Shown here piece by piece: positions 22,901-30,974 of a stretch of DNA of 62,000 nucleotides. The stretch comes from Symbiodinium natans (taxonomy: Eukaryota > Sar > Dinophyceae > Suessiales > Symbiodiniaceae): NCBI GenBank assembly GCA_905221605.1, contig CAJNDS010002723.1:140001-202000 (forward strand), read 5' to 3'. Positions within the stretch are counted from its first letter, which is position 1. Every line of letters begins with the position of its first letter. A model generated the notes under the pieces. The model was not told where the DNA came from. It did no database searches and was given only the letters and a program-made list of their open reading frames with translations. Both the position numbers and the translations under genes were made by a program.

Positions 22901-24360
22901 CGCATAACTTAAGCTGAGTGGTGGTGCGATGCTATGTGACATTGTCGCGATGTGGAGGAACCGTTCGCATGATTCGCCGCAAGCACCAGATCAAACGCAT
23001 TTGTCTTCGTCCAGCACTCTCCTTGACATTTGCTCGATGAGACCCCCATGCAGCTCATGCGCCTTCCAATACCTGTTGTGCAGGTGCAGAGGTTGCAGTG
23101 GTTGCGCAAGCAGCCCGACTCTGAGAGGAGTCAGCCTCTTTGAACGGCGAATGCGCACATTTTCATCGCGTTTCGTTTCTTGGTCTCTGCGCTGGTCTTT
23201 CGCTGACTGGTTGTTCGTCGCGTTTGCCTTTGCGAAGTCGTGAGTTCCACTTTCGACAGATGCAGGTTCCGACAGGCGATCTCAGGAATGGCCTCGTCTC
23301 ATGTCCATGGAACTCTGACCTGTGGAGCATGCAAGGGGCAAGTTCACCACGTTTGTCAGGAAGCATATCATAGGAGTCGTAAGAGCGTCACCCTTGCAAA
23401 TCCTTCGGCACATCATCTCCTATGCAAGCACGGTGGCTCAGAAACAGCTCCATGATCAAGAACAATCGAAACGAGGCTGCTGCACGGTATGGTTAGCAGA
23501 TGTGCTAAGCGGATGACTTCGCGAAAAGCCTTTTGCACCTTCGCGCGTGCCAGGGCACCTTGAGCGCAGTACGCAATACTTAGGGGCTGGGATGAGCTGG
23601 AAGAGGGTCAGATTGGGTCAGTTTTCATAAGGCGAACTCTCCTCGACGAGGCGCTTTCGAATCCAAGCTCTTGAAGTAGCCGGAGGAAGTCTTGGCTCGA
23701 GGTGTCCGGCATGTCCTCAAGCTCCAGCCCTGGCATGAGCGGCCCAAGAGAAATCCAGGACTCGGACACACGACATACGAAAAGGGACCGTTCCGCTACG
23801 TTCCGCTACGTTCCGCTACGTTCCGCTACGTTCAGGGGCCTTCAAGGGAGAGGCGCTCACGCAGAGAGCGCAAAAGGGAGGCGCGCTCGAGCTCAAAGTC
23901 AAAGCAAGCCGCGTCCGTCACGTCCACCTACGGGTGGAAAAATCTGCTGAGCTTTTGTATGTCTCCCTTCGTGCCCAATGTGGCTTATGCAGCTTATGCA
24001 GATTGACATTTGCCGTGTCTCATGCCTTCATGTATCCTCGCTTCATCTCGGTTCCTCGTGCCTTCACAGTCTCATCCTTCGACACTCCGACGTACTGGAC
24101 CTCGTCCTCTCTTAGCAGGGAGAAGTTGAAGATTGAAAGGAAGTAGACAAGTACCCGTCACTTAGGGTTAGAGCTTCAGTGTTTGGATGCTTGTCAGTGA
24201 GCCTTCAGTTGAGAGCCCTGGCTCACTTAGCCCCTCAATCTTGGGTTCACTTGGACCTGCACCAAAAGCAAGGTTTTTCCTCACTTAAATCTTCTTTTTC
24301 GGGCTCACCGTCTTCTTCTTGGGCCTCTTCGTTTCGGGTTCAGGGTTCAGAGCTCAGGTT
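19970..24360. other. No gene recognised
   Basis: Contains two short 10-bp tandem repeats: CGTTCTCAGA/CGTTCTCAAA at 22309-22365 and GTTCCGCTAC at 23792-23832. A C-rich stretch lies at 20590-20735. Many frames of 60-200 codons exist on both strands, none with a domain I can name. Confidence 0.5.
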
Positions 24361-24364
24361 TTAG

Positions 24365-24475
24365 CGTGTAGGGCTTGGGCTTTAGGGCTTGGGCTTTAGG
24401 GTTTGGGGTTTAGGGTTTGGGGTTTAGGGTTTAGGGTTTAGGGTTTGGGGTTTTGGAGTTTAGGGTTTGGGGTAA
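24365..24475 (+). repeat. Degenerate TTTAGGG telomere-like array, left of E1
   Basis: About 110 bp of TTTAGGG and variants (TTTGGGG, CTTGGGC, TTTAGGGC). G-rich on plus. The array is cut at 24475 by the E1 LTR and resumes after its other LTR at 34934, with GGTAA on both sides. Confidence 0.9.
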
Positions 24476-24665
24476 TGTTAAACATTCCAGCCTAGTAGGA
24501 ACACACTGTTGTATGTGTAGGAGAATGCACAGATTGAGCCAGGAACCAACTTTGTGGCCCAGGCTCAAAGGAGTGACAGGACAGAAACCACAGCAGAGCG
24601 GTGAAGCGAAAAGTGAGCCGCAGTGGTGGTTTAGGAAACCCTTTAGGAAAGCCCGTTCTTTAACA
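24476..24665 (+). repeat. E1 5' LTR (190 bp)
   Basis: Ends are TGTTAAA...TTTAACA, a 7-bp terminal inverted repeat with the canonical TG...CA. It is base-for-base identical to 34744-34933 on reading. It contains seven AGGA tetramers in 190 bp. Confidence 0.95.
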
Positions 24666-25842
24666 TGGTAGCGGAGCTGTCTGAACCAGGAACCTTGACA
24701 GGAACCTTGACAGCGATGATGCTACTCCTAGCAGTAGGAACGACCTTCATAGCCATGGTGGCTTCTCTCGTCTGTGGCACATGTGGAAGCAGGAAAAGAG
24801 AACCGAGGTCCGAGAGTTCTTCGAGTACCTCCCCACGGTCAGGATCGCATACAGAAGAGGAACCAAGTACCACAGGAGAAATTGTGGAATCATCAGGAAT
24901 CAGTCGATTGCTGGTGCAGCAGCAGTGAGGGACTTCGCCCCTTGCTTTCAGTGCTTCCCGGAGCGCTATGTGGTTCAGGAAACGAAGAAGATGAACATGC
25001 GGTGCTACGGCATGGCAGCAGGAATCGTCTTGCTGATTGGTTTTCTCCTGGGATGCCTCGCAACTTACTGCGGGATGACAAGGAACCTGGGAATGATGGA
25101 CGCAGATGTGGAGCCGTGGCGTGCCCTTGACTACGTGCAGGAAAAGAAAGAGGTCAAGGATGAACTAGCCCTTGGAGGTCGCGCCTTCGAGGATGTACCG
25201 CAAGAAGACCGTGCGAGAAAGGAAAAGCTTGAGAGAAAGGAAATTCGAGAGTCCGACGAGAGCGAGCTGATGGCGACTTGGAGCAGCATCTCAAGAAGCC
25301 CCAATACGCAATGGAACTACATCGAGAACTTCGAGAATCTCGACGACAGGAACGGCTACCCGATTCAGTTCATGAACGTCTACACGATTCAGTTCAGGAA
25401 CTTCGTTGGTGAGTTTGTCAGCCAGGAGAGTGTGAGCCTTGAGTCCGGCTACGCCCCTAGCATGCTAGTAAAACAAGAAGCCCGAGAAGGAAATCTTTTG
25501 GCGCTACATCGACAAGGACAAGTGCTGAGATGGTTTGAGAAGTGTTTGAAAGGAAAGCTAGCTAAAGTAGAGAGTTTGTTTCACGACGTCGTGCATGAGA
25601 TCTTTCATGGAGCGTTTTCCAACACAGTCATGTTTCAAGGAATTCGCCTAGTTGTATATACAGGAACACCGTTAGGATTGGTTACTTGGATCATCCTGAT
25701 GTATTTTTCACAGTCTTTTTGCCAAGCAGTCAGAAGCAGAAGGAAGAAGCCAGGAAAGAAGACGCGAGAGCAAAGGAGAGCTGCAGCAGCACATTGCAGG
25801 CAGTACAAATCTTTTAGCAACACTTGTTTACAGCAACCTTGA
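24665..25842 (+). CDS. E1 membrane protein with His/Cys metal motif (pre-Gag)
   Basis: Frame A (24665-24928) starts at an ATG whose A is the last LTR base. It encodes one hydrophobic helix (MMLLLAVGTTFIAMVASLVC). Frame B (24781-25842, 353 codons) has H31-x3-C35 and C55-x2-C58 in KYHRRNCGIIRN...DFAPCFQCFPE. That fits the small Ada-like metal-binding motif (H..xC, then PC.xC.P) seen in bacterial membrane and nuclease proteins. Helices follow at residues 76-98 and 288-310 and a basic tail at 318-325. The two frames probably belong to one protein with a frame change near 24830. An extra frame between the primer site and Gag is unusual for copia. E2 carries a similar motif at its Pol C-terminus. 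The function is unknown; an envelope-like or membrane-anchoring role is only a guess. Confidence 0.6.
24666..24677 (+). promoter_or_regulatory. E1 primer binding site (initiator Met tRNA 3' end)
   Basis: TGGTAGCGGAGC directly follows the LTR. It differs by one base from the complement of the usual initiator tRNA-Met acceptor end (TGGTAGCAGAG), which many copia elements use as primer. Confidence 0.75.
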
Positions 25843-25855
25843 AGCAGCCCAAGGT

Positions 25856-26560
25856 ATGGAAGAAGCACTCAAAACATTGGCCGAAGCAAACATGCAAACA
25901 TTGCAAGGCATACAAGCTTTGTCGCAGGAGATAAGGCACTCAGCAGCAGCAGGAAGCCAAAGAGAGGAAGGATTGACACGAGCATTTCAGGAAACAGTAG
26001 CAGCAGTTCAGCAGAAGCAAGCCGAGTCACAAGAAGCACTTGTGAGAGCACAACAAGAAGCAGTCACAACATTTGAGGAAATTGGCTTATCACTTGAGAG
26101 AGCCGTCAAGGAAAGAAAGCCAGGAGATGTGGAGCTACACAAACTAGTCAAAGCACCCGAAGCTTTCAACCCAGGTACATGGCAAGAAGAGAAGAGTGGA
26201 TTTGGAGAGTTCAGGAATCGACTCCGAACGTGGCTTGGAGCACTGGATGAAAATATGGTGAGGATCATGGACCGCGTAGAGAAGAACCTCAAGGAAGATA
26301 AGGCAGTCACTATGAGTGAGATGTCAACAGAAGCCAGAGAAGCCAGTCGTAGGTTGTACAGCGTGTTGAGTAGCTACACAAAAGGTAGACCTTTTCGTGT
26401 TGTGAAGCATGTACAGGAACAGAATGGCATGGAAGCGTATAGGATGTTGATGAAGGAATATCAGCCAGTGAACAGAGCACGATCTTTGGAGCTTTTCCAC
26501 AATGTCCTCAACTATCGTTTCGCGAAGGAAAAAGGCATTGCAGAGAACATTCTAGAGTAA
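25856..26560 (+). CDS. E1 Gag, N-terminal and capsid part
   Basis: 234 codons from ATG 25856, 13 bp after the preceding stop. Residues 1-90 are Gln/Glu/Ala-rich and likely coiled coil. Residues 100-230 have the copia capsid pattern (KAPEAFNPGTW...FRNRLRTWLG...YRMLMKEYQPV). Gag forms the particle that packages element RNA. The frame stops at TAA 26558 (ILE-stop). Skipping one T gives an uninterrupted continuation NEEKIELYEKATGEK in the next frame, so this is either a one-base insertion or a +1 recoding site. Confidence 0.8.
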   Translation: MEEALKTLAEANMQTLQGIQALSQEIRHSAAAGSQREEGLTRAFQETVAAVQQKQAESQEALVRAQQEAVTTFEEIGLSLERAVKERKPGDVELHKLVKAPEAFNPGTWQEEKSGFGEFRNRLRTWLGALDENMVRIMDRVEKNLKEDKAVTMSEMSTEAREASRRLYSVLSSYTKGRPFRVVKHVQEQNGMEAYRMLMKEYQPVNRARSLELFHNVLNYRFAKEKGIAENILE

Positions 26561-27538
26561 TGAAGAAAAGATTGAGTTGTATGAGAAGGCAACAGGTGAA
26601 AAGGTGCAGGAAAACCTCAAAGTTTCAACCCTCATCCAAGGAATGAAACCTGATGTGAAAAGACATATCTTGTTGAACATTGGTGAAGACACTAAGTACA
26701 ACAGCCTTCGTCAGTATCTAGTCAACTACGAGTCAACTGAACGATGGACCAACTCCCTTAGCCAGCAGCAAGGAACGCCGCATAGGACCACAACCGACCT
26801 GATCGACACAGGTGAAGACCATGGAGGTTTAGCAGCGATGGATGTCAACAGAGCATGGATAGTTACAAAGGCAAAGGTAAAGGCAAAGCACAGTCAGCGT
26901 CAGGAGTTTGCCACTACTGTCATAGGTATGGACACTTTGAAGCACAGTGTAGGAAGAAGCAGATGGACATGGGATACCAAGCTAGGACCGTAGACCTAGA
27001 GAACCGAAGCGAACAACAGAGTACAACAGGAACCTCAACTCAAGCCCCTTCGTCAGCCTCGAGGTACCAGCAGTCTCAAAGAAGCCAAAGCAGCCAAGGA
27101 ACCTCCAACTCAAACAAGCCTGTAGTTAGGATGGTTTCGATGCATCACATTGGAGATCCCCCAACAAGTTTCCCGGAAGAGTTTGCGTTGAGCGAGGATT
27201 CAGAGGAAATTGAGATTGATTACTTCGGAAGGATCTTGAGAGTTTCGTGTGAAGAGAGTCAGGAAGAGAGAAAAGAGACAGAAGAGTTCTGGATAGGAGA
27301 TGAAGATGAGTCCCAGGAATGTGAAGAACTTGACGACATGCTGTACCATTGGTACGGTGACGAACAGGAACAGCTGTTTGTCAGGACAGCACGACAGGAC
27401 CAGTCCCGAGAGATCGAAGTGGTACTGGATTCTGGAGCCGACATTTCGTTGGCACCTATGTGGATGAAGAGATTTGGCAGGAAAGCGCCAGAGAAAGCAC
27501 AAGTTGTTCTGAGGGATGCTCAAGTTACGGATCATTGA
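26559..27538 (+). CDS. E1 Gag C-terminus, zinc knuckle and protease start
   Basis: 26559-26993 continues the capsid (LIQGMKPDVKRHILLNIGED). Near 26855 the reading moves to another frame, in a GGCAAAGG-rich stretch, and runs to 27538. That frame has a CCHC knuckle CHYCHRYGHFEAQC (26909-26950), which binds RNA. An acidic linker follows. The retropepsin active site is VVLDSGADISL with Asp at 27428. The protease body then changes frame again near 27540 (HPLLAVGKLMKKGW in the next frame). Order and spacing are normal for a copia Gag-Pro region. Confidence 0.8.
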
Positions 27539-27576
27539 GGTTGAGTTTCAGGACATTTCAGGAGTTACCGTGAAGG

Positions 27577-30507
27577 TTGAGGTCAGTGATTCACCCGTTA
27601 CTTGCTGTAGGAAAGTTGATGAAGAAAGGTTGGGAGTTTAGGAATGGCACAGCGACAGGTACCGTCCTTACAGAAGGAACAACCAAGATTGCAGTCAACT
27701 ACAACAACAACTCACTTACTGCTACAGCATTTGTGAGAGCAGTGAACACAGCATCCACAGGAAAGCCGATACCCTTACACTTGTGTGAAAACCTCAAGTC
27801 TGTCGTAGAGGAGCAGCGCATAGGATGGTCATTCTGGAGAGACCCTTACCAAGTTCACTACAGCCCAGGAACTTCGCAGCATGTGGACTTTGACCTCAAG
27901 TTTCAGCCAGGAAAGTACCCCTACAGAGCAGTCCTCATTCATGATGAGAAGGAATGGCATCTACTGTACCATAGTGTCATGTTTGGAGACCTAGAGAATC
28001 CTACAGGTGCGATCTTCGATGGAACTAGGAAGTACAAGGTGTTGACGTTAGCTTCAAACCAAGAGCTTCCCTTGAACCTCTTAGGAACACCCAAAGAAGC
28101 CCAAGACAGGTGCATGTTCGAAGAGTACACTAAGGATGTTTGGTCGATCAGTGATGATGGCACTGAGGTGATTAGGTACCACCATTCGCCCAGGAAAGCA
28201 TTGCTCAATCCTCTAGATTCCAAAGATATCCCGGTAGAGATCTCAAACCTGAAGCCTGATAGGAAAACCTATGGAGAGGAACCCATCAAGCGTGAGTTCT
28301 TTGAGGATGACAAATCTTGGACCGAAGATGAGCATGATCAGTTCCCTGAGGCATTCAATGGATTGTCCTGGACAGGACAAAGCAGATTCCAGCTGATCTA
28401 CCCAGTAGAGCCCAAAGCCAAGAAGCAGAAGAAGGAACAAAAGCAATTCGACACGATCCCTGAACAGGTCGAAGAGGAAAATGAGGCATTTCAACCTGAA
28501 GAACCTGAAGCACCCGAACACAGGTACGAACTTGCAGGAGAACTTGTTTTCAACCACAATGGGTATGAGTACAACCAGCAAAGCAGCCTGAAGACCCTGA
28601 AAGGACTTTGCACCGAGTTTGGTGTATCTAAGTTTGGTTCAAAGCAGGACATTCTTAGGAGACTCAGTAGGACCGTCATGGAAGCTGAAAGAACCCACGA
28701 GCTTAGCACAGCCCAGAAAAGGTATCAGGAATATGCGATTGCCGAACCACTCAAGGACCAAAAGATGCCGCCGCCTGAAGAGGTAGCAGTTCATAACTTG
28801 ACGCATCTGCCATATGCGTCATGGTGTCCGGTGTGTGTTGCGTGTAAAGGAAAGGAGTCGCCTCATCCTAGAGAGAACCCTGAAAAGGAAAGATCATCGA
28901 GACCTACGTTCTGTATGGATTTTTGCTTCACAGGTACTAGCTACGATGAAGCAGCGCCTGCAGTATGTCTTGTGTGCATTGACTCTTGGAGTAGGAATGT
29001 TGTCTGTATTCCCACAGCATCTAAAGGCAAAGGCCTGATTGATCATCTAGCTGAAGGAGTTACGTACATGAGCACTCAACTGCAGTATGGAGCCATCAAC
29101 CTGAAAGCCGACAACGAAGGAACCTTGAAGAAGCTCAAGCAGGTCATTCAGAAGCAGCGATCATCGTTAGGACTAGGAACAGTCTTGCAAGATGCAGTTT
29201 CAGGACAAAAGGAAACCAACGGCATGGCTGAACGAGCTATCCAAACCGTCCGTAGGCAAGCTCTGACTTTGATCAAAGGCATGGAAGAGCATGCAGGAAT
29301 TCTTGTTGCACACACGCATCCGATCTTCAGTTGGGCATTTCGACATGCCAGCTGGGTAATCAACAGGTACCATCGACACTCAGGAACAGGAATGACCCCT
29401 TACGAGTGGATTTCAGGTCGCCCGTTTCAAGGAACTTTGGCAGAGTTTGGAGAGAGTTTGATGGTGTTGGCTACTAGGACAGGCGTGAAGAGTAGCAGGA
29501 AAGGTGATCCTTTGTGGTTGAGAGGAGTGTTCTTAGGAAAGTCTGACAACGACTTGTGCATCACTTGGCACATGGATGGTATCAAAACTAGCAGAAGTGC
29601 AAAGCGTTGCCCTGAACATTTCGACGCTAAGGCAATCAGTAGTGTAGGAATCCATTCATGGGAAGTGAAGCACACCACTCTAGCAACCAGAGTAGTTCCC
29701 AAGAAAAGCCTTCCAGGACCAAAACCAGTAATGACCCAGATCATGGGCTCACCCACCGGTGAACAGGACCAAGCAGCGCAGGACAAACCTTCAGGACCTC
29801 AGAGTCCATCTGGGGCAGTTGTCATCCAAGGCGGGGATTCTGGTGAGAAGCCAGGACCAGTGATCCCAAGGACGACGTATCTAGCAGGTAAAGCCAAACA
29901 GCACCAAGCAGCCCAAAAGAGGAAAGCCGAACAAGATCTTGAAGAAGCTGAGCCTGAAGCAGCGTCAGATGTGTTGTCTAGTGATCCTTCGTCTTCAAGC
30001 AGTCCCCAGGGAAAAGAGCCAGGTATGGATGTTTCTGATGGTGGTGAGTCTGAGGAACTTTTGCCAGACAGTGCAATGTTGAGTGAACTTCTCACAGCAC
30101 GAGGACCTCCACAGCTTAGGAAAGCACAGTTTGAAGATGTAGGAACAGGTTCCAAGATTCCGAAGCTGGATTCCCCAACTAAGAAGTATCCACCTTTCAA
30201 CGTAGGAAGAGTTTTTGAGCACAATGACGAGGAACTTCCTGAAGCAGGAACTGACGACATTTTCTGGGAAGATACCTATTCTGAGATTGGTGACTCAGAT
30301 GAAGAACAGGACATTTTCACGAGTGAAGATGCAGGACCTCCAGAACTTTCAGAGGAGGAACTCAGAGTCTTGGATCGAGAAGCGATGGTCACCGAGATCG
30401 ATCGTCTCAAGGACATGAAAGCAGTAGACCGAGTCCCTTTGCAGGAACTTGAGAGAGAAGAAGAGAGAGGAGAGAACTGTGAAGGAAACGAAGAGAGAGA
30501 GACGTAG
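27577..30507 (+). CDS. E1 Pol: protease end, SAP motif, integrase
   Basis: 976 codons. Residues 1-22 finish the protease (IHPLLAVGKLMKKGWEF). Residues 336-366 form a SAP motif (LKTLKGLCTEFGVSKFGSK, then DILRRL), a DNA-binding helix-extended-helix. Integrase follows: zinc site H406-x3-H410-x6-C417-x2-C420, and catalytic D448, D512 and E552, all present. After integrase comes a long acidic, Ser/Pro-rich linker (about 720-930). The frame ends at 30507 within a GA-rich run (30480-30500), and the reverse transcriptase follows in a different frame. The apparent ATG is arbitrary, since this is an internal part of a polyprotein. Confidence 0.9.
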   Translation: MRSVIHPLLAVGKLMKKGWEFRNGTATGTVLTEGTTKIAVNYNNNSLTATAFVRAVNTASTGKPIPLHLCENLKSVVEEQRIGWSFWRDPYQVHYSPGTSQHVDFDLKFQPGKYPYRAVLIHDEKEWHLLYHSVMFGDLENPTGAIFDGTRKYKVLTLASNQELPLNLLGTPKEAQDRCMFEEYTKDVWSISDDGTEVIRYHHSPRKALLNPLDSKDIPVEISNLKPDRKTYGEEPIKREFFEDDKSWTEDEHDQFPEAFNGLSWTGQSRFQLIYPVEPKAKKQKKEQKQFDTIPEQVEEENEAFQPEEPEAPEHRYELAGELVFNHNGYEYNQQSSLKTLKGLCTEFGVSKFGSKQDILRRLSRTVMEAERTHELSTAQKRYQEYAIAEPLKDQKMPPPEEVAVHNLTHLPYASWCPVCVACKGKESPHPRENPEKERSSRPTFCMDFCFTGTSYDEAAPAVCLVCIDSWSRNVVCIPTASKGKGLIDHLAEGVTYMSTQLQYGAINLKADNEGTLKKLKQVIQKQRSSLGLGTVLQDAVSGQKETNGMAERAIQTVRRQALTLIKGMEEHAGILVAHTHPIFSWAFRHASWVINRYHRHSGTGMTPYEWISGRPFQGTLAEFGESLMVLATRTGVKSSRKGDPLWLRGVFLGKSDNDLCITWHMDGIKTSRSAKRCPEHFDAKAISSVGIHSWEVKHTTLATRVVPKKSLPGPKPVMTQIMGSPTGEQDQAAQDKPSGPQSPSGAVVIQGGDSGEKPGPVIPRTTYLAGKAKQHQAAQKRKAEQDLEEAEPEAASDVLSSDPSSSSSPQGKEPGMDVSDGGESEELLPDSAMLSELLTARGPPQLRKAQFEDVGTGSKIPKLDSPTKKYPPFNVGRVFEHNDEELPEAGTDDIFWEDTYSEIGDSDEEQDIFTSEDAGPPELSEEELRVLDREAMVTEIDRLKDMKAVDRVPLQELEREEERGENCEGNEERET

Positions 30508-30727
30508 GAACCAAGTGGCTTACCACGAAGTTTGTGCTTGACTGGAGATTTAGAGGAAACCGATGGATTCGTAGAGCTCGATTAGTTGCGCGGGAGTTCA
30601 AGACACAGGAACACCGCACAGACACGTTCAGTCCGGCGACGAGCGCCTCGCTGGTGAGACTGATCCCTGTACTAGGCTTGCAGCAGGAATATGCATTGTA
30701 TTCTGTAGATGTGAAGGACGCATTCCT
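30498..30727 (+). CDS. E1 reverse transcriptase, N-terminal part
   Basis: Reads GTKWLTTKFVLDWRFRGNRW, then IRRARLVAREF (the fingers motif of copia reverse transcriptase), then YALYSVDVKDAFL with the first catalytic Asp. It stops being coding at 30727, where an inverted-repeat insertion and an assembly gap begin. The reading resumes at 30975 in another frame. Confidence 0.9.
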
Positions 30728-30974
30728 CAGGGAGGGCACACGCGAAGAATTTTTTAAAGCGGGGCGGGGGGGGGGGGGGGGNNNNNNNNNNNNNNNNNNN
30801 NNNNNNNNNNNNNNNNNNNNNNNNNNNNNNNNNNNNNNNNNNNNNNNNNNNNNNNNNNNNNNNNNNNNNNNNNNNNNNNNNAAAATAATAATAATGAAAT
30901 GGTTTCCCTTTCCATTATTATTATTTTAAATAATGCCAGGGGGTCTCCATTATTTCTTCGCGTGCCCCCTGCCT
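30728..30974. mobile_element. Small inverted-repeat (MITE-like) insertion in E1 reverse transcriptase
   Basis: Left end CAGGGAGGGCACACGCGAAGAA (30728 on) matches, with two 2-base gaps, the reverse complement of the right end (30954-30971). CCT flanks both sides (30725-30727 and 30972-30974) as a 3-bp target duplication. Removing 30728-30974 rejoins the frame at DAFL/QVP, exactly the copia palm motif. The interior has a G-run, 100 N, and a short AT hairpin (30882-30927). Its true length is unknown because of the gap. Confidence 0.7.
30782..30881. other. Assembly gap (100 N)
   Basis: One hundred N, likely a fixed-size gap. It lies between a G-run (30766-30781) and an AT-rich hairpin. Confidence 0.99.

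Noticed and set aside
24781-25842. E1 pre-Gag protein as a viral-type envelope
   Set aside because: Membrane helices are present but no signal peptide, fusion peptide or furin-type site is visible; described only as a membrane/metal-motif protein.
30728-30974. Insertion in E1 reverse transcriptase as a spliced intron or introner
   Set aside because: The only join that restores the frame does not use GT/GC/GA...AG borders; a 3-bp duplication and inverted ends fit a transposon better.
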